The notes under the pieces are model-generated. The model did no database searches. It was not told where the DNA came from and saw only the letters and a list, made by a program, of their open reading frames with translations. Positions 23,048 to 31,660 of a stretch of DNA of 33,757 bases are shown piece after piece. The stretch comes from Methylomonas koyamae. Its GTDB lineage: Bacteria > Pseudomonadota > Gammaproteobacteria > Methylococcales > Methylomonadaceae. The stretch's first letter is position 1. Each line of letters begins with the position of its first letter. The stretch lies in contig CAMCSF010000007.1 in NCBI GenBank assembly GCA_945877625.1, positions 1 through 33,757 of the forward strand, written 5' to 3'. Both the position numbers and the translations under genes were made by a program.

Positions 23048-23263
23048 ATGTTCCCAGAATATCGTGACCTAATTTCAGAATTAAAAACTAGCGATCATCA
23101 TTTTATTAAGTTGTTTGATAAACATAATGAACTAGATCAGCAAATTAAAAATCTTGAGGCGCATATTGAAAACGCAACGCCGGAAGAAATTGAAGATTTA
23201 AAGAAAGAAAAACTTTTATTGAAAGACCAGCTTTACGCCATTCTTAAAAAGGCCAGTGCCTAA
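23048..23263 (+). CDS. YdcH-like small coiled-coil protein (DUF465)
   Basis: The 71-residue product is a YdcH/DUF465 protein: 'FPEYRDLISELKTSDHHFIK' followed by 'LFDKHNELDQQI' and a Lys/Glu-rich helical end ('DLKKEKLLLKDQLYAIL'). These are short two-helix proteins with no settled function. The ATG at 23048 is set by the GGAAGA site a few bases upstream and by family length; an upstream in-frame start at 23009 lies in the terminator hairpin. Confidence 0.88.
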   Translation: MFPEYRDLISELKTSDHHFIKLFDKHNELDQQIKNLEAHIENATPEEIEDLKKEKLLLKDQLYAILKKASA

Positions 23264-23276
23264 TCTTTAGATTTTA

Positions 23277-23306
23277 GTTGGGTTATGGCTTGCCCTATAA
23301 CCCAAC
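23277..23306. terminator. Bidirectional hairpin between convergent ydcH-like and hsp20 genes
   Basis: GTTGGGTTAT (23277-23286) and ATAACCCAAC (23297-23306) form a perfect 10-bp stem with a 10-nt loop between two convergent genes. The flanks are only moderately T-rich on either strand. Confidence 0.65.
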
Positions 23307-23316
23307 CTTGTCTTAA

Positions 23317-23745
23317 TCAAGCAATTTCAATTCGCTTGCCGGTTTTTTTCTGCAATTTAGCTAAATTCAAAGTCAAAACGCCATTTTCATAATGTGCTTT
23401 GCTGGCTTGTTCATCAATCTCATTAGCCAACTGAAAACTCCTAGAAATCTCACCATAGTAACGCTCAGTGCGTAGCGTCTTTTCGTCTTTACACTCGCTA
23501 TCGACTTGATCAATATGGGCATGAATACTAACCACACTGCCATCAATATCGACATTGATATTTTCTTTACTGGCACCCGGAATATCGGCTTTCACCGTAA
23601 ATTCAGCCGGCGTCTCTTTGACATCAATTCTCAGTTGGCTCGGTAAAGGGTCACCGTGTAATGGCTTAATAAAATACGACGGATTAGTATCTCGAAACAG
23701 TTCATCAAATAAGCTGTGACTAACAAATGGCGTTAAATTGTTCAT
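23317..23745 (-). CDS. Hsp20 family small heat-shock protein
   Basis: The 142-residue product is a class A bacterial small heat-shock protein. The alpha-crystallin domain spans about residues 37-140 ('LRIDVKETPAEFTVKADIPG', 'INVDIDGSVVSIHAHI', 'RTERYYGEISRSFQL', 'YENGVLTLNLAK'). It ends with the short I-x-I motif (RIEIA). It holds unfolded proteins without ATP. ATG at 23745 (MNNLTPFV) has AAGGAA upstream; the ATG at 23766 is possible. The AT-rich 200-nt region upstream would hold its promoter. Unlike the gvp-linked Hsp20, it has the usual length and domain order. Confidence 0.93.
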   Translation of the reverse strand: MNNLTPFVSHSLFDELFRDTNPSYFIKPLHGDPLPSQLRIDVKETPAEFTVKADIPGASKENINVDIDGSVVSIHAHIDQVDSECKDEKTLRTERYYGEISRSFQLANEIDEQASKAHYENGVLTLNLAKLQKKTGKRIEIA

Positions 23746-23966
23746 TTTCAGTTTCCTTTTTTTCATTGAAATTACTCATAACAACAGACTTTGGATTAAA
23801 GCCGTTTTTAATTTTATAGAAAATAAAATCGGATTATTTTTTTCTGTCTTTGAACTTTGTTTTGATGTTTTACATAAATCAATTAATGTGATTCAAATAT
23901 AAATATTGCGCTTGATTATCTTGTTAAATAAGTCGATTTCGTTATTAATTATTAACAGGAGAATTT

Positions 23967-24395
23967 ATGCGTAACACTTGGGTGGTAGTCGCGGATAGAA
24001 GCAGAGCACGATTTTTCTTATTGCAAAGCCGGATTGAGCCAATGCAGGAATTTGAGGGCATGGTGCATGAAGAAGGTCGAATGACGGGGCGCGATGAGTT
24101 GTGTGATCGACAAGGCGGCATTGCCGGCGGTCATGGCGAAGGCGATCATACTTTTGAAGCACCGACCGATTTAAAGCAACATGAAGCCGAGGTATTTGCC
24201 CGACAAATTGAGGCCAAGCTGGAGTATGGTCGGGTAAATCACCAATATCAAAAGCTGATTTTGATTGCACCGCCGTTTTTTCTAGGTGTGCTAAGGCAAA
24301 TCCTTAGCGACCATATTCAGGATTTGGTCGGCAGTTCACTGGATAAAAATCTAGTGGATGAGTCTGAAAAACAGATTCGCGAGCATATAGTCTAA
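23967..24395 (+). CDS. Host attachment family protein (PF10116 type)
   Basis: The 142-residue product matches the family named after an Agrobacterium attachment protein. It has the opening '[18 protein letters not shown]', the middle '[20 protein letters not shown]', and '[20 protein letters not shown]' towards the end. Many free-living bacteria have it. The fold resembles a release-factor/RNA-binding domain, and the true function is unclear. AGGAG precedes the ATG at 23967. Its stop overlaps that of the convergent zwf gene by 4 nt. Confidence 0.85.
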   Translation: MRNTWVVVADRSRARFFLLQSRIEPMQEFEGMVHEEGRMTGRDELCDRQGGIAGGHGEGDHTFEAPTDLKQHEAEVFARQIEAKLEYGRVNHQYQKLILIAPPFFLGVLRQILSDHIQDLVGSSLDKNLVDESEKQIREHIV

Positions 24396-25876
24396 ATCTC
24401 GCATTCTGGCAGCATCGAGGTGCGCCAGAACTGGCCTTCTTTTTCAAATAGCCGTCTGCTTTCCGCTGGCCCCCAACTGCCAGCGGGATAGGTGGCTATG
24501 TAATCACGCTCGGTGGCCCAGTGTTGCAAAATCGGGTCAATAATTCGCCAAGCGTATTCCACTTCATCAAAGCGCAAAAACAGCGAATGATCGCCTTTCA
24601 TCACATCCAGCAATAAATCTTCATAAGCATCAACCGCGCGTTGATTCGGTAATCGGAAACTGGCATCCAAGCTAGTGGTGCGGGTTCGCATTTCCAAGCC
24701 CGCCTCTTTAATCGTCATTTCTAGTCGAATTGATTCGTCGGGTTGAATCCCCATCAAAATCCAATTAGGCGTCATGCAACTAACGCCGGTGCCATGAAAC
24801 AACTGCAACGGTGGATGACGAAAGCAGATGGAAATAGTCGATTGACTGGCAGCCATGCGTTTACCGGTATGTAAATAAAACGGCACCCCACGCCAACGCC
24901 AGTTATCAATAAACAATTTCAGCGCCGCATAGGTTTCAGTCGAGCTATCCGCAGCAATATCGGCTTCATCCAAATAGCCGTTGACGGTTTCGCCTTTAAT
25001 CGTGCCTTTGCTGTATTGGCCGCGAAAGGCATGAGCGTGGACTGCTGATTTGGGAATCGGCCGAATCGATTTCAGTACTTTGACTTTTTCATCGCGCAAG
25101 GATTCGGCATCCATTGAAACCGGTGGCTCCATCGTCACTAACGTCAGCAATTGCAGCAAATGACTTTGCACCATATCGCGCATCGCACCAGCGCTATCGT
25201 AATAGTCACCGCGACTGCCGATGCCTAATTGTTCGGCATGGGTAATTTGAATGTGATCAATATAGTTACGATTCCACAGCGGCTCGAACATCACATTGGC
25301 AAAACGAAACACCAACACATTCTGCACCATGCCTTTGCCAAGGTAATGATCAATTCGGAAAATTTGCGATTCGTCTAAATAACGATGGATGCGTTTTTGC
25401 AGAACTTGTGCGCTTTCCAAGTCATAACCAAACGGTTTTTCAATCACTACTCGTCGCCAGCCATAGGCTTGATTGAATAAATTGACATGACTGAGCGACT
25501 CAATCACAGGGCCAAAATTCTCGGGGCTAATCGCTAGGTAAAAAGCGATATTTTTAGAAAACTGCGGATTGTTGCTTAGGCGTTCGGCGAGTTGTTGATA
25601 GCATTCGGGGTTATCCATATCGCCTTGGTGATAAAACAAACGCTGGCAAAACCGTTCAAATACGGTTTCGTCCAGCTGGGTTTTTTGTTCCAAGATGCTG
25701 CGAACTTCGCTGATCCAATGGCTTTGATCCCAAGCCCTACGCCCCACCGCCAAAATGGAGCATTCCGGCGGTAGTTTGTTATCGATTTCCAGATTATAAA
25801 AACCCGGTAACAATTTCAGTCGCGCTAAATTACCGGTGGCGCCAAAAATAATGTAGGTACATGGATCTGGCAACAT
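24392..25876 (-). CDS. zwf: Glucose-6-phosphate 1-dehydrogenase
   Basis: This 494-residue enzyme oxidises glucose 6-phosphate with NADP or NAD in the cytosol, the first step of the oxidative pentose-phosphate and Entner-Doudoroff routes. The nucleotide-binding motif is GATGNLA (12-18), EKPFG is at about 146-150, and the substrate site RIDHYLGK is at 174-181 with the key lysine at 181. The residue after that lysine is glycine, where glutamate is almost always found (GKGMVQN for GKEMVQN). The codon is GGC, two changes from Glu. ATG at 25876 has AGGTGG upstream. It starts 28 nt after cysE, so it may be co-transcribed with cysK-cysE. Confidence 0.96.
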   Translation of the reverse strand: MLPDPCTYIIFGATGNLARLKLLPGFYNLEIDNKLPPECSILAVGRRAWDQSHWISEVRSILEQKTQLDETVFERFCQRLFYHQGDMDNPECYQQLAERLSNNPQFSKNIAFYLAISPENFGPVIESLSHVNLFNQAYGWRRVVIEKPFGYDLESAQVLQKRIHRYLDESQIFRIDHYLGKGMVQNVLVFRFANVMFEPLWNRNYIDHIQITHAEQLGIGSRGDYYDSAGAMRDMVQSHLLQLLTLVTMEPPVSMDAESLRDEKVKVLKSIRPIPKSAVHAHAFRGQYSKGTIKGETVNGYLDEADIAADSSTETYAALKLFIDNWRWRGVPFYLHTGKRMAASQSTISICFRHPPLQLFHGTGVSCMTPNWILMGIQPDESIRLEMTIKEAGLEMRTRTTSLDASFRLPNQRAVDAYEDLLLDVMKGDHSLFLRFDEVEYAWRIIDPILQHWATERDYIATYPAGSWGPAESRRLFEKEGQFWRTSMLPECEI

Positions 25877-25904
25877 AAAACCACCTGGGTTGAATTGATG
25901 AACG

Positions 25905-26807
25905 CTAACTTCGGGTTTGGGCTTGGCTAATATGACTGTTTTCAGGGACGCTGTGGGTTAGCCAGACATTGCCGCCTATCGTTGAACCTTGGCCGATGGT
26001 AATCCGGCCTAAAATGGTTGCACCGGCATAAATCACCACATTATCTTCAACGATAGGATGACGGGCATTGCCTTTGACCAACATACCATTGTCATCTTTA
26101 TCAAAGCGTTTAGCGCCCAATGTTACTGCCTGATACAAACGCACGTTGCGACCAATAATCGCAGTTTCACCAATCACCACGCCTGTGCCGTGGTCGATGA
26201 AAAAACTATCGGCAATTTGTGCGCCGGGATGAATGTCGATACCGGTGTTGGAATGAGCGATTTCGGCAATCATTCTCGCCACTAACGGCGTGCCCAATTG
26301 ATACAAGACATGGGCAAGACGATGGTGAATCACTGCGACGATGCCAGGATAACAAACCAATACTTCATCAGAACTACGAGCAGCCGGATCGCCTTCGTAA
26401 GCAGCTTGAATATCGGTATCAATTAAGTGTCTGATTTCCGGCAAATGCGCGGCAAATTGACGGGTTAATTGCGCGGCTTCATCATGGGCATCAATACTTA
26501 ATTGCTGTTGTTCAGCGGCAAAATTTAGCTCTAAAACTAACTGTTTATGCAGCTGACCAAGCGATTTATCGAGCGTATGCCCAACAAAATAATCAATGCT
26601 TTCTTCGGTTAAACCCGGAACGCCAAGACGATTGGGGAATAGCACCGCCTTTAAATTATCGACAATCAAACCCAGCTCGGCGCGTGACGGTAATTTAGGC
26701 GGTTGGTGGCGACGTTGGCGGCTTTCTAACGATTGCAAACGCAAAGTTCGCAATTCGCTGACTAAATGATCAATGCCCCAATTTTGGCCATTATCAATCA
26801 AACTCAT
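25905..26807 (-). CDS. cysE: Serine O-acetyltransferase (EpsC/CysE type)
   Basis: The enzyme acetylates serine with acetyl-CoA to O-acetylserine, the substrate of CysK. The 300-residue product has a helical N-terminal half and a left-handed beta-helix of hexapeptide repeats from about 195. The catalytic region is '[20 protein letters not shown]' and '[11 protein letters not shown]'. The C-terminus ends '...SQAQTRS', without the final isoleucine that lets classical CysE tails dock into CysK. The ATG overlaps the cysK stop by 4 nt (ATGA), so expression is coupled. Confidence 0.94.
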   Translation of the reverse strand: MSLIDNGQNWGIDHLVSELRTLRLQSLESRQRRHQPPKLPSRAELGLIVDNLKAVLFPNRLGVPGLTEESIDYFVGHTLDKSLGQLHKQLVLELNFAAEQQQLSIDAHDEAAQLTRQFAAHLPEIRHLIDTDIQAAYEGDPAARSSDEVLVCYPGIVAVIHHRLAHVLYQLGTPLVARMIAEIAHSNTGIDIHPGAQIADSFFIDHGTGVVIGETAIIGRNVRLYQAVTLGAKRFDKDDNGMLVKGNARHPIVEDNVVIYAGATILGRITIGQGSTIGGNVWLTHSVPENSHISQAQTRS

Positions 26808-27781
26808 GCCGCAATCCCTTGGGCGTCAAATAAGCCTTCAAATAAAGCCGAGCTTAAATAGCGTTCACCGGAATCTGGCAAAATCACCACGATGGTTTTG
26901 CCGCTGTTTTCTGGGCGTTTAGCGACTCTGACTGCTGCAGCAACTGCCGCGCCGCACGAAATACCGGCCAAAATGCCTTCTTCGCGCGCTAAACGACGTC
27001 CATACTCGATGGCATCATCGTTGCTGACTTGTTCGATGTCATCAATTAACGATAAATCCAATACATCAGGCACAAAGCCGGCGCCTATGCCTTGGATTTT
27101 ATGTGGTGCTGGTTGAATTTCTAAACCAGCGCGATGTTGGCTTAATACTGGACTGGATTCGGGTTCAACGGCAATTGAAGTAATCGCTTTATTTTGCGCT
27201 TGTTTTACAAAGCGAGAAACACCGGTAATGGTGCCGCCTGTGCCGACACCGGCCACCAAGATATCAATCGCACCATCAGTATCCGCCCAAATTTCAGGGC
27301 CAGTGGTTTCAAAATGAATTTGTGGGTTAGCGGGGTTTTTAAATTGTTGTAATAACAAATAGCGATCTGGATCGGAAGCGGCTATTTCTTCGGCTTTAGC
27401 AATTGCGCCTTTCATGCCTTTGGCGCCTTCGGTTAGCACTAATTTGGCACCATAAGCGGCGAGTAATTTGCGGCGCTCGATGCTCATGGTGTCTGGCATA
27501 GTTAAAGTCAATGGAATGCCTTTGGCTGCTGCAACAAAGGCTAAAGCGATACCGGTGTTACCGCTGGTTGGCTCAATAATTTCTTTACCTGCGCCCAGTA
27601 AACCGCGTTGTTCGGCATCTTTAATCATCGCCGCACCAATTCGGCATTTCACCGAATAAGCCGGATTACGGCCTTCGATTTTGGCCAATAATGTCACCGG
27701 TGCGCCGTCGGTAATTCGGTTAAGACGGACTAAAGGTGTGTTGCCGATGGATTGTGAATTGTCTGGGTACCAATGAGCCAT
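26804..27781 (-). CDS. cysK: Cysteine synthase A (O-acetylserine sulfhydrylase)
   Basis: CysK is a PLP enzyme that makes cysteine from O-acetylserine and sulfide. The 325-residue product has the PLP lysine at residue 45 ([11 protein letters not shown]) and the substrate loop TSGNTG at 72-77. The phosphate-binding glycine loop is near '[10 protein letters not shown]', and the conserved '[10 protein letters not shown]' segment follows. ATG at 27781 has AAGGAA upstream. cysE follows in an overlapping arrangement. The genes at 27968-28800, pointing the other way, encode a YeeE-type sulfur importer, so this is a sulfur-assimilation neighbourhood. Confidence 0.96.
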   Translation of the reverse strand: MAHWYPDNSQSIGNTPLVRLNRITDGAPVTLLAKIEGRNPAYSVKCRIGAAMIKDAEQRGLLGAGKEIIEPTSGNTGIALAFVAAAKGIPLTLTMPDTMSIERRKLLAAYGAKLVLTEGAKGMKGAIAKAEEIAASDPDRYLLLQQFKNPANPQIHFETTGPEIWADTDGAIDILVAGVGTGGTITGVSRFVKQAQNKAITSIAVEPESSPVLSQHRAGLEIQPAPHKIQGIGAGFVPDVLDLSLIDDIEQVSNDDAIEYGRRLAREEGILAGISCGAAVAAAVRVAKRPENSGKTIVVILPDSGERYLSSALFEGLFDAQGIAA

Positions 27782-27967
27782 TTTCGATTCCTTGTAGGGA
27801 TGATTGTGGGTAAAAAGCCAAGTTACTTGTTGTTGAGGGTTAATGTCAAGGTATTGAATCTTTAAACAGATTGCTGTTGGTTTTGACTCGACTCAGTAGC
27901 TTAGGTACTATCAAAAAAAGCTAATATAGCGTTTGTAGTCTTTTCAAACTTTAAAACTAGACATTAA

Positions 27968-28384
27968 ATGACAGAAATAACGATTTTATCGGCCGCATTG
28001 GGCGGTGTGGTTATTGGCCTTGCGGCTGGATTATTATTGCTTACCCATAAGCGGGTGGCGGGGATTTCGGGGATCGCTTCGGGGCTTTTATTGCCTTGGA
28101 ATGCAGAATCCGGCTGGCGGCTATGGTTTGTATTGGGCTTGATTGGCAGTGCGCCTTTGTATCGAATCACGGTCGGCGAGATAGTCATCAATCTGGATGC
28201 GCCGTTGCCGATTTTGGCGGTTGCGGGGGTATTGGTTGGTTACGGCAGTCGCTTAGGTGGCGGTTGTACTAGCGGTCATGGCGTTTGTGGCATCGCTCGT
28301 TTATCGGTACGTTCGATTGTCGCGACTTTAATGTTTATGTTTACCGCAGGTGTAACGGTTTACATCCAGCGCCACCTTTTATAA
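27968..28384 (+). CDS. YeeE/YedE-type sulfur transport protein, first half (PmpA-like)
   Basis: The 138-residue product has four hydrophobic segments and the family motif 'GYGSRLGGGCTSGHGVCGIA' at about 91-110, containing the cysteine thought to handle sulfur species. Split YeeE/YedE pairs of this size (PmpA/PmpB) act together as inner-membrane sulfur-compound importers. The ATG at 27968 begins the family N-terminus. The second half starts 11 nt downstream. It diverges from cysK, and the shared upstream region suggests joint sulfur control (inference). Confidence 0.88.
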   Translation: MTEITILSAALGGVVIGLAAGLLLLTHKRVAGISGIASGLLLPWNAESGWRLWFVLGLIGSAPLYRITVGEIVINLDAPLPILAVAGVLVGYGSRLGGGCTSGHGVCGIARLSVRSIVATLMFMFTAGVTVYIQRHLL

Positions 28385-28395
28385 GGCAAAAAATC

Positions 28396-28800
28396 ATGAT
28401 TAAAAATTTAGTGGCGGGCTTGTTAGGGCTGTTGTTTGGCTTTGGCTTAATCATTGCCAATATGACCAATCCCAGCAAAGTGTTGGCGTTTTTGGATGTG
28501 AGTGGCGAATGGGACCCGAGTTTGGCGATAGTGATGGCGAGTGCCTTAATCACCTTGGCAGCTATCCAGCGCTTGATGGATTTATCACCCGAAACCCAAA
28601 CCTCTTGCGACGGTGTTAAACAGGGAATCGACCGTAAATTGTTAATAGGCTCAGCAATATTCGGGATTGGTTGGGGCTTGTCGGGGATTTGCCCGGGGCC
28701 AGCGTTGGTGGGATTAAGTTCAGGCTTACCAGCAGTTTTGGTCTTTATAGGCGCGATGTTGGTCGGTTTTGTGGTGTTTAATCGCTTTCACCAGCGTTAA
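28396..28800 (+). CDS. YeeE/YedE-type sulfur transport protein, second half (PmpB-like)
   Basis: The 134-residue product has four membrane segments and the paired motif 'GWGLSGICPGPALVGLSSG' near 96-114, equivalent to GGGCTSGHG in the first half. The opening 'MIKNLVAGLLGLLFGFGLII' and 'MTNPSKVLAFLD' are typical. The ATG at 28396 has AAGG upstream; a longer frame from 28285 only overlaps the first gene. The stop overlaps that of the convergent ygjV-like gene by 4 nt. Confidence 0.88.
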   Translation: MIKNLVAGLLGLLFGFGLIIANMTNPSKVLAFLDVSGEWDPSLAIVMASALITLAAIQRLMDLSPETQTSCDGVKQGIDRKLLIGSAIFGIGWGLSGICPGPALVGLSSGLPAVLVFIGAMLVGFVVFNRFHQR

Positions 28801-29303
28801 GCCTGATTTAAACGGTGGATGGTGCGGAGATTGATTAGCATCGCCACCGTTTCCGCTAACAAAGCCGGCCAAGCTTGCCAGTAAATATCATTAGCAATCC
28901 ACGCTAAACTCGATGCTAACAACAGTTTTCGCATCTTGAAGTTATCCAGATAAAACAAGGCAATCGTGGTGTTAATCACCGCAAAAGCCGGTAATAAAGA
29001 CACATAACCCTGCCAAGAGATAACTGTTAGGCCGATAAACAAACCGATAAAGCCAGCTGTCAGCCAATGTTGATGTTTGGATTGATTATTTGAAGACAAC
29101 AGCGTTCTCAACGCGGTCATCGCCATGGTTAAACAAGCCGTCCAAGCCTCTAATAACGCATATTGCAGCGCCCATAAAGCCGCACCAACCGCCGACCAAC
29201 GTCTAAACGCTTGACCACAATCTAGCCAATAAGCACGCCATTCGACCACTACACCAAGGCCGCCAACGCTATACGCCAACAGCGTGTTTGATAATTCAAT
29301 CAA
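28797..29303 (-). CDS. YgjV-like inner-membrane protein
   Basis: The 168-residue product has several membrane segments and matches YgjV: 'ALWALQYALLEAWTACLTMA' near residues 43-62, then 'LRTLLSS', later 'YLDNFKMRKLLLASSLAWIA' and an ending 'NLRTIHRLNQ'. Function is unknown. The start appears to be a TTG at 29303 with GAGGA at correct distance, since no ATG or GTG suits the family N-terminus. Confidence 0.82.
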   Translation of the reverse strand: MIELSNTLLAYSVGGLGVVVEWRAYWLDCGQAFRRWSAVGAALWALQYALLEAWTACLTMAMTALRTLLSSNNQSKHQHWLTAGFIGLFIGLTVISWQGYVSLLPAFAVINTTIALFYLDNFKMRKLLLASSLAWIANDIYWQAWPALLAETVAMLINLRTIHRLNQA

Positions 29304-29320
29304 GCCGAATCCTCGTAATT

Positions 29321-29346
29321 TTGATATAAAGCTAAAAAACTATAAT
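29321..29346 (+). promoter_or_regulatory. Possible sigma-70 promoter of the 24-aa gene
   Basis: TTGATA (29321-29326) and TATAAT (29341-29346) lie 14 bases apart. The -10 is perfect but the spacer is short, so the assignment is tentative. It lies 20 nt upstream of a small gene with an excellent ribosome site. Confidence 0.4.
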
Positions 29347-29366
29347 AACTAAAACAGGAGAACACC

Positions 29367-29441
29367 ATGATTTCAGCCGCTATTTACTTATTAACTGTCG
29401 CTTACGTTGCCTATGTAATGTATTCGCTGAAGACTAAGTAA
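29367..29441 (+). CDS. 24-aa single-span membrane microprotein
   Basis: A 25-codon frame starts at ATG 29367 with a strong AGGAG site and encodes a 24-residue peptide. It has an uninterrupted hydrophobic helix (ISAAIYLLTVAYVAYVMYSL) ending KTK, as in small single-pass membrane proteins. A consensus -10 box lies upstream and a 9-bp hairpin lies about 25 nt downstream, giving the picture of a complete transcription unit. I do not recognise it. The orientation is likely with the lysines in the cytoplasm. Confidence 0.7.
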   Translation: MISAAIYLLTVAYVAYVMYSLKTK

Positions 29442-29467
29442 TATTTAAAAGCACTGAAGGTTTTAGC

Positions 29468-29498
29468 TAGACGGCTAAGGTCGATACCAAGCCGTCTA
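29468..29498 (+). terminator. Hairpin downstream of the microprotein gene
   Basis: TAGACGGCT (29468-29476) and AGCCGTCTA (29490-29498) form a perfect 9-bp stem with a 13-nt loop. Only a weak T-rich stretch follows (ttaacgatttt). It may terminate the microprotein message or mark the leader of the receptor gene. Confidence 0.5.
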
Positions 29499-29629
29499 TT
29501 AACGATTTTCACCTGATTGTTTCAAATTGCTCAAACCACTTTTATATCAATTAGGCGAGCTTGAGTATGACAGATAAAATCCCAACCACTAGCAAGAACC
29601 AAATCAAGCTTTATTGCTAACTTCAATCT

Positions 29630-31528
29630 ATGAACTCCTCAAACCGCCTGATTGGATCTGGTTTATTGGCCTTTACTTGTAGCTTTTGCGCCAATGCCAA
29701 ACAAGATGCTTCATTAAGCGAAGTATTGGTGGAATCGCCGTCGTCCAATAAAAGCACCCAACCACTCCAACAAGCCTCTGAATTTAACCGTAGCGATTTA
29801 GATGCGGCAGATAAAGCCGATTTAAACGGCATGTTGCGAAGTCTGGCCGGGGTGAATATTGCACAAAGTAATACAGCTACTCCGTCAACATTACAAGTGC
29901 GCGCTGTCAGTGGTGGCTTAGGGATGGTGACTTTAGACGGCGTTCCTTTATTTAACAGTTTTGTTGGCTTTTTCCCACTCAGCCATTACCCGCTGGATTT
30001 TTTTGATGGTGTGACCGTTGACCGAGGTCTGAACAGTGAACGAGACAGTAGTCGAACTATCGGTGGTGCGATTAATCTGTCCAGTCGTCAAATTGAATCG
30101 GGTAGAGGATTTTTACATACCGAAGGCGGCAGTTACGGGACTTTGCGTAATCATTTAGGGACTGGAATTAGTGGTGATTTGGGCAACTTGACCATGATTG
30201 GCGGGCGTAGCGATATTTTTGAATCGGTCAGTCAAGCTGGGCCTGCAAATGACGGTAGTGAGCGTGATAACTTTGGTATGAGTAATGGCTTATTGCGATG
30301 GAATCGTGAATTAAGTCGCGGCAACCTTGATAGTTCGCTGTATTTCGCTCGATCCCATGAAGGCTGGGACGGTCCGGGTCGCTTAGCCGATGCTAAATTT
30401 GGTTGGACGGATGATTTAAATGGCGCCGTCGATCATGAAATTTGGGTGACCCAAACTCACGGCAGTTATCAAATTGCAAATAATTGGGAAAGTTCGCTAA
30501 AAATCGGCTTTACCCAAGATCAACAAACCGGACGGATAGGCTCTCTTCCTAGCGGACCTTTGCCAATGAATCTAAACAGTCAGCTACTACTTGGCCGCTG
30601 GCAAAATACCCACACGGTGGCGATTAATCCGCAATCTACCGATGCCCTGCGCTGGATTTGGGGCATAGAATCTCAGCAACAAAGCGGTCACAGTCCGTTT
30701 AACCCCTACAAAGTGTTTGAGCTAAACAATCATTTGCTTAGCCCTTTAGTGCGGGGCGAAATTGATTGGGGAAGATGGTTGGCGAATGTCGAACTACGTT
30801 TTGATCATTATCAAAATTATGGCGATCACCCCGTTTTAAATGCCAGCACTGGCTGGCGGTTAAATCCTGATATGTTGATTTGGGCTAAAGCAGGCAACGC
30901 TTATCGAATTCCGGCAGTCAATGAGTTACTGCATCCGGTTTTCGGCAATCCAAATTTATTGCCAGAAAAAAGCCTTGGTGGCGAAGTGGGTTGGCGCTTT
31001 AAAGACAAGCATGATGATGTCAGTGTCACAGCTTATATGCAGTTCTATGACAACATCATCTATTTAGAACAAAGTGTTAGCAAAGGCACTATTAGAGCTG
31101 CCAATTTGCCGGAAGCAGAAGTGTTTGGTGTAGAAATTCAGGGCAAACACGCTTGGAATCAGGTTTTAAGCAGTGGTATTAGCTATACCTATATGAATTC
31201 CCGCAGTTATAACAATGCCATTCCTTCTGGATTTTCTTCACCGCAACGTCCACCGCATCAAGGCCAATTTTGGAGTGAATGGCGATTATTGGAGCCGGTT
31301 CGATTTCGGCTGGATATGACTTTTCGTGACGGTTATTGGGTTGATTCTGAACACACCGTCAAAATTGGCTCAGCGCCGCGATTGAACGCCAGCATTAACT
31401 ACCAAGTCAGCCCAACATTGCGCTTAAACGTGCGGGGCGAAAATATCAACAACCAACTCACCCCCGATTTATACGGTTTTAATTATGTCGGCGCCGCCGT
31501 TTATGGTGGTGCGTATCTGGATTGGTAG
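29630..31528 (+). CDS. TonB-dependent outer-membrane receptor
   Basis: The 632-residue product begins with a signal peptide (about 1-23, SGLLAFTCSFCANA). It then has a plug domain ('LNGMLRSLAGVNIAQSN', 'LQVRAVSGGLGMVTLDGVPL') and a long beta-barrel of alternating strands. Near the end the family segment 'PTLRLNVRGENINNQLTPDL' is followed by a final strand closing in tryptophan. Such receptors import siderophores, vitamin B12, metals or sugars with TonB energy. The ligand cannot be told from sequence alone. No riboswitch or Fur box was evident upstream. The barrel is on the short side for ferric siderophore receptors. The gene has its own hairpin terminator. Confidence 0.92.
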   Translation: MNSSNRLIGSGLLAFTCSFCANAKQDASLSEVLVESPSSNKSTQPLQQASEFNRSDLDAADKADLNGMLRSLAGVNIAQSNTATPSTLQVRAVSGGLGMVTLDGVPLFNSFVGFFPLSHYPLDFFDGVTVDRGLNSERDSSRTIGGAINLSSRQIESGRGFLHTEGGSYGTLRNHLGTGISGDLGNLTMIGGRSDIFESVSQAGPANDGSERDNFGMSNGLLRWNRELSRGNLDSSLYFARSHEGWDGPGRLADAKFGWTDDLNGAVDHEIWVTQTHGSYQIANNWESSLKIGFTQDQQTGRIGSLPSGPLPMNLNSQLLLGRWQNTHTVAINPQSTDALRWIWGIESQQQSGHSPFNPYKVFELNNHLLSPLVRGEIDWGRWLANVELRFDHYQNYGDHPVLNASTGWRLNPDMLIWAKAGNAYRIPAVNELLHPVFGNPNLLPEKSLGGEVGWRFKDKHDDVSVTAYMQFYDNIIYLEQSVSKGTIRAANLPEAEVFGVEIQGKHAWNQVLSSGISYTYMNSRSYNNAIPSGFSSPQRPPHQGQFWSEWRLLEPVRFRLDMTFRDGYWVDSEHTVKIGSAPRLNASINYQVSPTLRLNVRGENINNQLTPDLYGFNYVGAAVYGGAYLDW

Positions 31529-31559
31529 GTTTTTATGTCGGGTTTTGCACATAAAAACC
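31528..31559 (+). terminator. Hairpin terminator of the TonB receptor gene
   Basis: GGTTTTTATGT (31528-31538) and ACATAAAAACC (31549-31559) form a perfect 11-bp stem that begins at the last base of the stop codon. A-rich then T-rich sequence follows (gaaaaaacttttatttt), so termination is plausible but not classical. Confidence 0.6.
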
Positions 31560-31660
31560 GAAAAAACTTTTATTTTATAATTAGTTGCGTAAAAACAGAT
31601 TGAAGTTTGTAACAAGTTTGCTGTTAAGATAAAGCCGACGTCACTTATCTTCAAACCTAT

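Noticed and set aside
29567-29620. 17-aa open frame upstream of the TonB receptor, possible leader peptide
   Set aside because: No strong ribosome site, no regulatory codon run and no attenuator hairpin overlapping it.
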